NCBI GenBank assembly: GCA_025351485.1
Contig: JANXVU010000014.1
Coordinates: 1 to 40,988, forward strand
DNA from: Candidatus Eiseniibacteriota bacterium
GTDB taxonomy: Bacteria; Eisenbacteria; RBG-16-71-46; JACRLI01
Direction: 5' to 3'
DNA: 40,988 nucleotides
Part shown: positions 34,011 to 40,988 of the stretch, piece by piece
Layout: each line of letters opens with the position of its first letter
Numbering within the stretch: the first letter of the stretch is position 1
The notes under the pieces: model-generated
Databases searched by the model: none
Told to the model about the DNA's origin: nothing
Seen by the model: only the letters and a program-made list of their open reading frames with translations
Translations under genes and position numbers: made by a program

Positions 34011-34792
34011 GGCCGGGCCGGCTCCGGGTGGGCGCGGCCGCCCGGGGGATGGGGGACGCCCGGGACTCGCTTCAGCCACAGCCGAAGGGCATTCCAGTAG
34101 ATCTGCGCGACAACCGATCCGGTCATGAAGGGTTGAGCGAGCAGCGAACGGTTGAGCGACGCCGGCGAGATTTCACGCCGGCGCAGGGACAGGCTCGCAT
34201 CAAAGAGCTTCGCTCCGTTCCGCTCGTTCTCCATGTGCACGACCAAGCGTGGGCCCGGCGGCAGGAACCGCCAATCGTAGCCCATGTCCATTTCCATGAA
34301 CGGCGAGACGTGAAAGCTCTTCGCGAACCGGTGGCGCCGCCACGGGCCGGCCGCGGCCGCCGTGGACGGATCCAGCACGTAGGCGTGGCGCTCCTTCCAC
34401 GGCGTGTTGGTGATCTCGGCCACGATGGCCTCCAGAGCCGTCCCTCCGGGTGCATAGCAGTAGTAAAAGCTCACTGGGTTGAAGATGTACCCGAAGTAGC
34501 GCAGGTGGGTGAGGAGGCGGATCGGCCCCGCGGGGCGGCGACCCGTCTCTTGCTCCACCCGTTCCCGGACGGCCTGGTCCAGCGGGACATCCACGGGCCC
34601 CAGGTAGTCCCGGCGCCGGAAACTGGCCGGCGCGGGGCGCTCGTGGCCCCAGAGCGGCGTTCCCCGGAACAACCCGGGCAGCTCTTCCAGGTCCAGGTAC
34701 ATCATGAAGATCGGGTAACGGAACGAATGGTGCGCCGGATGGAAGCGCCGGTGCCGGACGAAACCGGCGTAGATGCAGCTGGCCCGGCTCAC
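34007..34792 (-). CDS. DUF1365 protein
   Basis: A 261-residue protein of the DUF1365 family (COG3496). Typical segments are IYAGFVRHRRFHPAHHSFRYPIFMMYLDLEEL, LLTHLRYFGYIFNPVSFYYCY, EITNTPWKERHAYVLD and KSFHVSPFMEMDMGYDWRF. The biochemical role is not established; the gene nearly always travels with the FAD oxidoreductase and a CFA-type methyltransferase, as here. GTG 34792 overlaps the oxidoreductase stop by four bases, and the protein begins just before the conserved IYAG strand. Confidence 0.9.
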   Translation of the reverse strand: MSRASCIYAGFVRHRRFHPAHHSFRYPIFMMYLDLEELPGLFRGTPLWGHERPAPASFRRRDYLGPVDVPLDQAVRERVEQETGRRPAGPIRLLTHLRYFGYIFNPVSFYYCYAPGGTALEAIVAEITNTPWKERHAYVLDPSTAAAAGPWRRHRFAKSFHVSPFMEMDMGYDWRFLPPGPRLVVHMENERNGAKLFDASLSLRRREISPASLNRSLLAQPFMTGSVVAQIYWNALRLWLKRVPGVPHPPGGRAHPEPARP

Positions 34793-36024
34793 AGGCGCGC
34801 TCCAAATCGTTCGCACACGTGCAGGGCGCTGTTGACCCCATCCTCGTGAAATCCCCAGCCCCAGTAGGCGCCGCAGTAATGCGTGCGGTTCACGCCGTCG
34901 ACTTCCGCGCGCCGGGCCCGAGCCCGCATGCCGGCCAGGGTGTAGAGCGGGTGATCGTAGGTGAAGCGGCGCAGCAGCCGCTCCGGGCGGATGCGCGCGG
35001 TGGAATTCAAGGTGACGCACAACTCGGCGGGCGCTGCCAGGCCTTGCAGCCGGTTCATATGATAAGTGAGCGTGGGCAGTGAGCCCGCATCCGACCCCAG
35101 GCGGTAGTTCCAGCTGGACCATGCGGCGCGGCGGCGCGGCAGCAGGGACTCGTCGGTATGCAGCGCCACGTCGTTGGCCTGGTAGGGCATGGCTCCGAGG
35201 ATCTCCGTTTCGGCCGGGGAAGGGTCATGCAGCAACCCGAGCGCCTGGTCGCTGTGGGTGGCGATCACCACCTGGTCGTATGGATGCACGGAACCGTCGG
35301 ACAGCTTCACGTCAACCCGGTCGGGATGGCGCCGGAGCTGCCTGACCGGCGTGTTCAGCCGGACGCCGCCGCGAAGGGTCGCGACGAGCAATTCCACGTA
35401 TCGCCGCGAGCCGCCCCGGATCACCCGCCACTCGGGATAGTCGTCCAGGCCGAGCAGGCCGTGGTTTTGCATGAACTGGAGCAGGTGGCGCGCGGGAAAT
35501 TCCAACACCGAAGCCCGGGGCGCCGACCAGATGGACGCGGCCATCGGCACCAGGTAGTGGCTGATCACGAGGCCCCGGAAGCCGCGGACGCGGAGAAACT
35601 CTTCAACCGTGAGTTCGGCCTGGTCCGAGGCCAGGAACCGCTTGCCGGCCGCGTGAAACCGCCGGATGTCGAGCAACATGCGCAGGAAAACGGGATTCAC
35701 GAGGTTCGCCCGCTGCGCGAACAGCGCGCCGCCGGCGTACTCCAGTCCCGTGGCCTCGCAGCTCACGCTGAAGCTCATGTCGCTGGCCTGGCTCTCGACT
35801 CCCAGGAGCTCGAGTAGCCGGACGAAATTCGGATAGTTGCGCGAATTGAAGACGATGAAGCCCGTGTCCACCGCGAAGTCCAGGCCATCCAGCCGCACGT
35901 CCACCGTGGCCGTGTGCCCGCCCGGGTAGTCTCCAGCCTCGAACACCGTCACCTGGTGATCGCCCTGCAGCAGATACGCGGCTACCAGGCCCGAAATGCC
36001 GGCCCCCACCACGGCGATTCGCAC
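34789..36024 (-). CDS. FAD/NAD(P)-dependent amine-oxidase-like oxidoreductase
   Basis: A 411-residue flavoprotein (COG2907 type). The N-terminal Rossmann motif is RIAVVGAGISGLVAAYLL, followed by FEAGDYPGGHTATVDV and DTGFIVFNSRNYPN, with a C-terminal FAD segment GAYWGWGFHEDGVNSAL. Relatives in this gene cluster are thought to oxidise or desaturate lipid-linked acyl chains. The GTG at 36024 is selected because the Rossmann fold starts immediately and AGGAAG lies at 36036-36041. It is 17 bases after the desaturase stop and overlaps DUF1365. Confidence 0.9.
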   Translation of the reverse strand: MRIAVVGAGISGLVAAYLLQGDHQVTVFEAGDYPGGHTATVDVRLDGLDFAVDTGFIVFNSRNYPNFVRLLELLGVESQASDMSFSVSCEATGLEYAGGALFAQRANLVNPVFLRMLLDIRRFHAAGKRFLASDQAELTVEEFLRVRGFRGLVISHYLVPMAASIWSAPRASVLEFPARHLLQFMQNHGLLGLDDYPEWRVIRGGSRRYVELLVATLRGGVRLNTPVRQLRRHPDRVDVKLSDGSVHPYDQVVIATHSDQALGLLHDPSPAETEILGAMPYQANDVALHTDESLLPRRRAAWSSWNYRLGSDAGSLPTLTYHMNRLQGLAAPAELCVTLNSTARIRPERLLRRFTYDHPLYTLAGMRARARRAEVDGVNRTHYCGAYWGWGFHEDGVNSALHVCERFGARL

Positions 36025-36041
36025 GCAGGCCCCCGCTTCCT

Positions 36042-36986
36042 TCAGGCCGTGCCCGCGCCCCGCCGCCCGGTCCGGTCGCGGATGTGCACGGGCGGGGAGC
36101 GCAGGTCCCACACCAGTCCCATCCACGACATCGCCTTGAGCGCGTACCAGGTCAGGTCCACTTCCCACCAGTAGAACCCCTGGCGGGTGGATCCCGGGTA
36201 GTGGTGGTGATTGTTGTGCCAGCCCTCCCCCAGAGTGAGGACCGCCAGGAAGAAGTTGTTGCGGCTGTCATCGCCGGTCTCGTAGCGGCGGCTGCCCCAC
36301 TTGTGGGCCAGCGAATTGATGGTGTAGGTCGCGTGGTAGCACACCACGGTCGAGATGAAGAACCCCCACACCAGCATCTGGGGACCGCTGGTGCCGAGCG
36401 CCGGGTTGGTGCGGTGCAGGCTCACGCCCAGGGCGTAGAGCGACCCCGCCAGCGCCAGTGGGACGATGCCGTGGAACTTGTCCAGGAATCGCAGTTCCGG
36501 GTAGCGGGCCAGGTCCGGCACGGCCTTGAGATTGGTCTCGGCGTTCACCTTGCAGGTGAACCAGCCCATGTGGCTCCACCAGAAGCCCTGCCAGAAGGGC
36601 GAGTGAAGGTCCACTTCCTCGTCCGAGTGGCGATGGTGGAACCGGTGGTGGGCCGCCCACCACAGCGGGCCCTTCTGCACGGCGCTGTTGCCGGCCACGG
36701 CGAACAGGAACTGGCATGCGCGGGATGTGCGGAACGAGCGATGCGAGAAGTACCGGTGATAGAAGCCGGTGATGGCGAACATCCGGAAGGCGTAAAGCCC
36801 GGCCGCCACGGCCAGCGCTGTCCATCTCCAGCCCACCAGGAACACGCCCAGGCAGGCGAGGTGCATCGTGATGAAGGGCGTCGAACGCAGCCATTCCACC
36901 CTGCGCTCGGCGGGCGGCGGGACACGGCTCCCATCCAGGGGCGCGGCCGGGCGATCCGAGCCGACGTTGGGGGGAGCAAAAGGCAT
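36042..36986 (-). CDS. Fatty acid desaturase, delta-9 acyl type
   Basis: An integral-membrane di-iron desaturase. The three histidine boxes are complete: HRYFSH, HRFHH (within WWAAHHRFHHRHSD) and HNNHHHYP, with hydrophobic helices on both sides. It resembles the bacterial stearoyl-CoA desaturase group (GFYHRYFSHRSFRTS, GLLWW-like PLWWAAHHR, GEGWHNNHHHYP). ATG 36986 gives 314 residues, the usual length; a GTG at 37094 would add 36 residues that show no family similarity. No ribosome site is obvious at either. It is the first gene of the lipid operon and would introduce the double bond used by the CFA enzymes. Confidence 0.93.
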   Translation of the reverse strand: MPFAPPNVGSDRPAAPLDGSRVPPPAERRVEWLRSTPFITMHLACLGVFLVGWRWTALAVAAGLYAFRMFAITGFYHRYFSHRSFRTSRACQFLFAVAGNSAVQKGPLWWAAHHRFHHRHSDEEVDLHSPFWQGFWWSHMGWFTCKVNAETNLKAVPDLARYPELRFLDKFHGIVPLALAGSLYALGVSLHRTNPALGTSGPQMLVWGFFISTVVCYHATYTINSLAHKWGSRRYETGDDSRNNFFLAVLTLGEGWHNNHHHYPGSTRQGFYWWEVDLTWYALKAMSWMGLVWDLRSPPVHIRDRTGRRGAGTA

Positions 36987-37029
36987 GAGAGACGGCAAGT
37001 TCTGGTCCTCCGGAAGAATCCGGCACCCG

Positions 37030-37045
37030 CCCGGAATGATCCGGG
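37030..37045 (-). promoter_or_regulatory. Inverted repeat in the desaturase upstream region
   Basis: CCCGGA and TCCGGG flank four bases, a perfect 6-4-6 inverted repeat 44 bases before the desaturase ATG. The 36987-37272 divergent gap also has an AT-rich TTTATT (37074-37079, minus strand) that could be a -10 for the desaturase; no good -35 goes with it. Nothing else is seen in this gap. Confidence 0.3.
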
Positions 37046-37272
37046 CCAGGGCGCCATGTGGCTGCCTTGCGAAAATAAAGGGCTTCTCACCCACCAGCGG
37101 CCGGGTGGGCGGGGCCTGCGCGGCCGCCCCGAGGTCCTTTCAGCATGGACTGCCCGCCGTGGAGGGGTCAAGGCGCATTCGGGCGCGGGTCTCGGGGCGT
37201 TGAGGACGTGCCGGGCGCGGGCAAGTCCACTGCGCCGGGTGCGCTCCGCTGTACCGATCTTCGGGCGGGGGA

Positions 37273-37278
37273 TATACT
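37273..37278 (+). promoter_or_regulatory. -10 element of the rlmI-like gene (leaderless geometry)
   Basis: TATACT (5/6) is followed by eight bases (GCCCTCCC) and the ATG at 37287. TGTACC, a weak -35, lies 17 bases upstream. There is no purine-rich ribosome site. Confidence 0.5.
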
Positions 37279-37286
37279 GCCCTCCC

Positions 37287-38462
37287 ATGCCCATCATCCA
37301 GCTGAAGCCCCATGAAGAGCGACGCATCCGGACCGGCCACCTGTGGGTCTTTTCCAACGAGATCGACATGGCCGACGACACCATTCCCGACGGCGGCCTG
37401 GCGGAGCTCGTGGACGCCCGCGGCAGCCACCTGGGGCAGGTGTATCTCAACCGCCACTCCCTGATCGCCGCGCGCATCCTGACCCGCTCCCGCAACCCGG
37501 TGGACGACGACTTCCTGACCCGGCGCATTCGGACCGCTCTCAAGCTCCGGCGCCGGGTGCTGCCCGACCCGCGCTTCGGGCGGATCCTGTTCGGAGAGAG
37601 CGACGGGCTCCCCGGTCTGGTGGTGGACCGCTACGACACCGTGTTGGTCGTCCAGATCGGCACGCTCGGCATGGAGCACCTGTGGCCGCACGTGGAGCGG
37701 GCGCTGCGCCGAGAACTTGCCCCGGAGGCGATCTACCTGCGCTCCGACATGCCCTCCCGCTCGCAGGAAGGCCTGGGCCCGGACTGCCGCTTCCTGGACG
37801 TGCGCGAGAACGGCCGCGTGGAGGTGCAGGAGAACGGGCTCACCTTCCACACCGACGTGGTGACCGGACAGAAGACCGGCTGGTTCTACGACCAGCGCGA
37901 GAACCGCGCCCTCTTGCGCGGCCGGGTGGAGGGAGCCCGCGTGCTGGACGCCTTCTGCTACGCCGGAGCGTGGTCGGTGAGCGCGCTGGCGTGGGGCGCC
38001 GCCCAGGCCCTGGCCGTGGACGCCTCGGCCCCGGCGCTGGAGCTGGCCGCGGAAAACGCCGAGCTGAACGGGGTGGCCGACCGCGTGGAGTTCCGCAAGG
38101 CCGACGTGTTCACCGAGCTGCGCCGGATGGACCAGGCCAACGAGCGTTTCGAAGTGGTGGTGCTCGATCCTCCCGCGCTCATCAAGAGCCGCGCCCGGAT
38201 CGAAGACGGGGTCCGCGGCTACCACGACCTGAACCGCCTGGCCATGCGCATGGTCAAGCCCGGCGGCGTGCTGTTCACCTGCTCCTGTTCGCACCTGCTG
38301 CCCCGCGAAGACTTCCTGCCCATGCTCGCCCGTGCGGCGCGCGATGCGCGGGTGTCGTTCCGCGTGGCGGACTTCCGCGGCCAGGCCCCGGACCACCCGG
38401 TGCTGCTGGCCATGCGGGAAACCGACTACCTGAAGTGTGCCGTACTGGAGAGACTCGAATGA
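37287..38462 (+). CDS. Class I SAM-dependent rRNA methyltransferase (RlmI-like)
   Basis: A 391-residue RNA m5C methyltransferase of the RlmI/YccW family, which acts on 23S rRNA in E. coli. A PUA domain is N-terminal (ERRIRTGHLWVFSNEID, GHLWVFSNEI typical), then GESDGLPGLVVDRYD, GQKTGWFYDQRENR, SAM motif VLDAFCYAGAWSVSALAWG, the VVLDPPALIKS motif and the catalytic-cysteine segment FTCSCSHLL. The start fits the beginning of the PUA domain. The frame stays open far upstream but only as antisense to the desaturase. It overlaps the DUF1844 gene. Confidence 0.92.
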   Translation: MPIIQLKPHEERRIRTGHLWVFSNEIDMADDTIPDGGLAELVDARGSHLGQVYLNRHSLIAARILTRSRNPVDDDFLTRRIRTALKLRRRVLPDPRFGRILFGESDGLPGLVVDRYDTVLVVQIGTLGMEHLWPHVERALRRELAPEAIYLRSDMPSRSQEGLGPDCRFLDVRENGRVEVQENGLTFHTDVVTGQKTGWFYDQRENRALLRGRVEGARVLDAFCYAGAWSVSALAWGAAQALAVDASAPALELAAENAELNGVADRVEFRKADVFTELRRMDQANERFEVVVLDPPALIKSRARIEDGVRGYHDLNRLAMRMVKPGGVLFTCSCSHLLPREDFLPMLARAARDARVSFRVADFRGQAPDHPVLLAMRETDYLKCAVLERLE

Positions 38463-38722
38463 GCGAAGACGCAGCCGACCGGAACTTCATGATCATGGTG
38501 GCCCAGCTGGAATGCGGCTCCCTGATGGCGCTGGGATTCGTGGAAAACCCGGTCACCAAGGAAAAGAAGAAGGAACTGCCGCAGGCCCAGATGTTCATCG
38601 ACCAGCTCGACATGCTGAGGGCGAAGACGAAGGGCAACCTGAGCGCCGAGGAGGAAAAGGTGATCGGGGACGCGGCGGGCCGCCTGAAGATGGCCTACGT
38701 GGAAGCCGTGAGGGAGAAATGA
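38459..38722 (+). CDS. DUF1844 protein
   Basis: An 87-residue cytoplasmic protein of the DUF1844 family, with NFMIMVAQLECGSLMALGFVENP at the N-terminus and QMFIDQLDMLRAKTKGNLSAEEEKVI following. The usual family pattern is a helical bundle ending in a short coiled helix (LKMAYVEAVREK). The function is unknown. It overlaps both neighbours by four bases (ATGA), so it is translated with the two methyltransferases. Confidence 0.9.
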   Translation: MSEDAADRNFMIMVAQLECGSLMALGFVENPVTKEKKKELPQAQMFIDQLDMLRAKTKGNLSAEEEKVIGDAAGRLKMAYVEAVREK

Positions 38723-39510
38723 CCATCGACCGATGGGACGACGTGGAGGCTTCCGAGCGCTACGTCGGCCGCTGGAGCCGCCTGGTGGCCGCGGAGTTCC
38801 TGGACTGGCTGAAGCCCGCTCCGGGCCTGGAGTGGATCGAGGTCGGATGCGGCTGGGGCGCACTGAGCGAGCAGATTCTGGCGAAGACCCGCCCGAACTC
38901 CCTGCTGGGCTTTGATCTGTCGGCGGACTACATCGAGGGCGCTCGCAAGCGCCTGCCCGATCCGCGCGCCCGTTTCCAGGTGGCCGATGCCCGCAAGCTG
39001 GACGCCGAGGACGGCGAGGCCGACCTGTGCGTGTCGGCGCTGCTGCTCAACTTCGTGCCGAACCCCATCGAGGCGGTGCGGGAGGCCGCGCGGGTCGTCA
39101 GCCCCAGGGGCACGGTGGCCGGCTACGTGTGGGACTACGCGGGTGATATGCAGATGATGCGCAAGTTCTGGGACGCGGCGGTGGCGCTGGATCCTTCCGC
39201 GCGGGAGAAGGACGAGGCGACGAGATTTCCGCTGTGCAACCCGGGTCCGCTGGAGGCGCTGTTCCGCGGAGCGGGTCTCAAGGACGTGGAGGTCAAGCCG
39301 ATCGATGTCCCGACCCGGTTCTCCGGCTTCGATGACTACTGGGAGCCCTTCCTGGCCGGCATGGCCCCGGCGCCGGGCTACAACATGTCGCTGCCGGAAG
39401 GAAAGCGCGCCGAGCTCCGGGAGAAACTGCGGGGGATGCTGCCGGCGGCCAACGACGGTTCGATCACGTTGAGTGCCCGGGCTTGGGCGGTGCGGGGGAA
39501 GAAGGGCTAG
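38719..39510 (+). CDS. Class I SAM-dependent methyltransferase
   Basis: A 263-residue methyltransferase of the UbiE/Methyltransf_11 type. SAM motif I is WIEVGCGWGALSEQILAKT, then LGFDLSADYIEGARKRLPD, VADARKLDAEDGEADLCVS and REAARVVSPRGTVAGYVWDYAG. The substrate is not evident. The C-terminal segment (PLCNPGPLEALFRGAGLKDVEV) is common in small-molecule methyltransferases. ATG 38719 overlaps the DUF1844 stop. The converging mazG gene ends 60 bases downstream. Confidence 0.88.
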   Translation: MTIDRWDDVEASERYVGRWSRLVAAEFLDWLKPAPGLEWIEVGCGWGALSEQILAKTRPNSLLGFDLSADYIEGARKRLPDPRARFQVADARKLDAEDGEADLCVSALLLNFVPNPIEAVREAARVVSPRGTVAGYVWDYAGDMQMMRKFWDAAVALDPSAREKDEATRFPLCNPGPLEALFRGAGLKDVEVKPIDVPTRFSGFDDYWEPFLAGMAPAPGYNMSLPEGKRAELREKLRGMLPAANDGSITLSARAWAVRGKKG

Positions 39511-39546
39511 GCTGCTTCAGACAGCGTCAAGTCCGGAAGTGGCGCG

Positions 39547-39568
39547 GGCGCGCCTTCCCGGGCGCGCC
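39547..39568. terminator. Hairpin between converging methyltransferase and mazG genes
   Basis: Two GGCGCGCC copies (39547-39554 and 39561-39568) form an 8-bp GC stem around TTCCCG. There is no T-run on either strand, so it may be only a pausing or Rho-assisted, two-way terminator. Confidence 0.4.
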
Positions 39569-39570
39569 GC

Positions 39571-40353
39571 TCAGACCTTCTCGCGCGTCTCTTTCCACAA
39601 CTGCAGCATGACGTCGCGGTTCTCCTGGCCGGGAGCGAGGCCGCGTTCCTTCAGCGCCTCTTCCATCTTCTGGAAGCGCTCCAAGAACCGCCGGATGGAT
39701 CCTCGGACGGCGCGTTCGGGATCCGCGTTCATGAACCGGGCCAGGTTGGTCAGCGCGAAGATCGTATCCCCGAGCTCCAGTTCCGCCTCCGGGCTGCCCG
39801 ACTCGAGCGCCTCGCGCAGTTCCCGGAATTCCTCCTCGGCCTTGGCCAGGGCTTCCCGCCAGTCCTTCCACTCGAATCCCACCGCCCCGGCTTTTTCCGC
39901 GATGCGAAATCCCAGAGCGAGGCCCGGAAGCTTTTCCGGCCGGCGCTTCATGATGCCGGCGGCGCTGTCGTTCTTCTCCTTGCGCTTGGCTTCTTCCCAG
40001 TGCTGCATGGCCTCTTCCACGTTGGCCGCGCGGAACTCGCCGAACACGTGGGGGTGGCGCCGGTGGATCTTTTCGATGTTGGAGCGCACCACCGCGCCCA
40101 CGTCGGTGAGCCCCTGCTCGGCGGCCAGTTCCATCACGAACACCAGCAGGAAGAGCAGGTCCCCGAGCTCTTCCTCCAGGCCCACCCCGGTGTCGATGGC
40201 GTCGATCAGCTCGTAGGTCTCTTCCAGCAGGTACGGGGTCATGGTGAGCAGGGTCTGGGCGCGGTCCCAGGGGCAGCCGTCCTCGGCCCGCAGCCGGCGG
40301 CACATGGCCTGGACCTGGGCGATGAAGTCGGGCGATTCGGAGTCGGAAGTCAT
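39571..40353 (-). CDS. mazG: Nucleoside triphosphate pyrophosphohydrolase
   Basis: House-cleaning enzyme that hydrolyses NTPs to NMP and pyrophosphate. The 260-residue protein has two MazG repeats. The first holds CPWDRAQTLLTMTPYLLEETYELIDAID and EELGDLLFLLVF, and the central RRHPHVFGE is diagnostic of MazG. The second holds AKAEEEFRELREALESG and AELELGDTIFALTNLAR with the metal-binding E-x-x-E and E-x-x-D pattern. The ATG at 40353 has no Shine-Dalgarno but a TATACT six bases upstream, implying a leaderless message. Confidence 0.95.
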   Translation of the reverse strand: MTSDSESPDFIAQVQAMCRRLRAEDGCPWDRAQTLLTMTPYLLEETYELIDAIDTGVGLEEELGDLLFLLVFVMELAAEQGLTDVGAVVRSNIEKIHRRHPHVFGEFRAANVEEAMQHWEEAKRKEKNDSAAGIMKRRPEKLPGLALGFRIAEKAGAVGFEWKDWREALAKAEEEFRELREALESGSPEAELELGDTIFALTNLARFMNADPERAVRGSIRRFLERFQKMEEALKERGLAPGQENRDVMLQLWKETREKV

Positions 40354-40359
40354 GCCGGC

Positions 40360-40365
40360 AGTATA
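40360..40365 (-). promoter_or_regulatory. -10 element of mazG (leaderless geometry)
   Basis: The minus strand reads TATACT, six bases (GCCGGC), then ATG. No clear -35 is seen. Confidence 0.5.
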
Positions 40366-40401
40366 ACAGTTTGCCCCCTACCGAATGCCGCCCAAAGCGT
40401 G

Positions 40402-40407
40402 TAAATT
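40402..40407 (+). promoter_or_regulatory. -10 element of alr (leaderless geometry)
   Basis: TAAATT is followed by seven bases (CAGCGAC) and the GTG at 40415. The mazG and alr promoters diverge within 61 bases. Confidence 0.4.
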
Positions 40408-40414
40408 CAGCGAC

Positions 40415-40988
40415 GTGAGCGACTTTTCCGCATGCTGGGTCGAGGTGGACCTCGACGTCTTCGAAAACAACCTTCAAGTGATCCGCGACTCCGTGGGCGA
40501 GGGGACGCGGGTGATGCTGGTGGCCAAGGCCGACGCCTACGGGCACGGCGCGGCGCGCATGGCCCAGGCGGCCGAGCGGTTCGTGTCCATGTTCGGTGTG
40601 GCCACCCTGCACGAGGGAATCGAGCTGCGCGGGGCCGGGATCACCCTTCCCATCCTGATCCTGACCCCGACGCTGCAGGATGAGATCGACGAGATCCTCG
40701 AGCACGGCCTGGCGCCCTCGGTGGCCACCCGCGAGTACGCCCGGGCGCTCTCGGCGGCCGCGGTGCGTCGCGGGGTCCGGGCGGGCTTCCAGGTGGAGGT
40801 GGACACCGGGATGGGCCGCGCCGGGGTGTCGGAGCGCGAGGCCGAGGACTTTGTGCGCGAAGTGGCGGCGCTGCCGGCGCTGTCACTGGAAGGCCTGTAT
40901 ACCCACTTCCCCGAGAGCGACGCGGCCGACCTGGATTTTTCGCGCGACCAGGTGATGCGCTTCCTGTCCCTGGCCGGGCGGCTGCGGG
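40415..40988 (+). CDS. alr: Alanine racemase (3' truncated by window end)
   Basis: PLP enzyme that makes D-alanine for peptidoglycan. The first 191 residues are present and the frame is open to the end of the window. The start region CWVEVDLDVFENNLQVIR and the PLP-lysine motif VAKADAYGHGA are diagnostic, followed by GVATLHEGIELRGAG, ILILTP, VEVDTGMGRAG and GLYTHFPESD. The start is GTG at 40415; there is no Shine-Dalgarno, and a -10-like TAAATT lies seven bases upstream. The catalytic tyrosine and the C-terminal domain would lie beyond the window. Confidence 0.94.
   Translation, partial: MSDFSACWVEVDLDVFENNLQVIRDSVGEGTRVMLVAKADAYGHGAARMAQAAERFVSMFGVATLHEGIELRGAGITLPILILTPTLQDEIDEILEHGLAPSVATREYARALSAAAVRRGVRAGFQVEVDTGMGRAGVSEREAEDFVREVAALPALSLEGLYTHFPESDAADLDFSRDQVMRFLSLAGRLR

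Noticed and set aside
36084-37286. A long open frame running into the rlmI-like gene from upstream
   Set aside because: It is antisense to the desaturase, has no family similarity, and the PUA domain begins right at ATG 37287.

Overview
This is a GC-rich bacterial chromosome segment with tightly packed genes, many GTG starts, many 1-4 base stop/start overlaps and very short intergenic gaps. No phage, insertion sequence, plasmid or CRISPR signal is visible. Gene content (NuoN complex I, an outer-membrane lifestyle with two DUF5916 barrel proteins, lipoproteins, a HisZ-type histidine pathway, BlaI/M56 proteins with C-terminal repeats) suggests a Gram-negative soil or sediment bacterium. The FCB-like or little-cultured phyla (Eisenbacteria, Gemmatimonadota or Acidobacteriota) are the best guess; this is inference from gene families, not a phylogeny.

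Region 1 (1-10295): the 3' end of nuoN with a terminator, then a likely single operon. It holds a sigma-54 activator lacking a sensor domain, a long AlaX alanyl-tRNA editing protein, and hisZ-hisG-hisD-hisB-hisH-hisA-hisF-PHP phosphatase-hisIE. With the PHP protein as histidinol-phosphatase, only hisC is missing from the histidine pathway.

Region 2 (10322-12951, minus strand): a NifU-like protein, an APH-family kinase, mutM and a GNAT acetyltransferase.

Region 3 (13000-20991): a seven-gene operon that looks like a peptidoglycan salvage unit: inactive M16-like protein, murQ, an ABC sugar importer (lipoprotein plus two permeases, no ATPase), anmK and a SpoIID-like lipoprotein. A tRNA-Asp gene with its own promoter and terminator follows.

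Region 4 (21187-28896): the most unusual part. Two paralogous DUF5916 outer-membrane proteins flank a BlaI-type repressor, an M56 (BlaR1-like) membrane protease whose sensor domain is replaced by six 29-residue repeats, and a secreted protein made of four copies of the same repeat. It reads as an envelope-sensing regulatory cassette.

Region 5 (28920-30881): a very acidic 70-residue protein translationally coupled to agmatinase, then an XRE-cupin regulator of the PuuR architecture.

Region 6 (30878-36986, minus strand): a six-gene lipid-modification operon: delta-9-type desaturase, FAD oxidoreductase, DUF1365, cyclopropane-fatty-acid synthase, DUF1295 and a second CFA-like methyltransferase.

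Region 7 (37273-40988): an RlmI-like rRNA methyltransferase, DUF1844 and a methyltransferase as one unit; mazG on the minus strand; and the 5' part of alanine racemase.

Across the window six genes (mutM, nifU-like, second DUF5916, rlmI-like, mazG, alr) have a -10-like hexamer only 6-8 bases before the start codon and no Shine-Dalgarno, which points to leaderless mRNAs.
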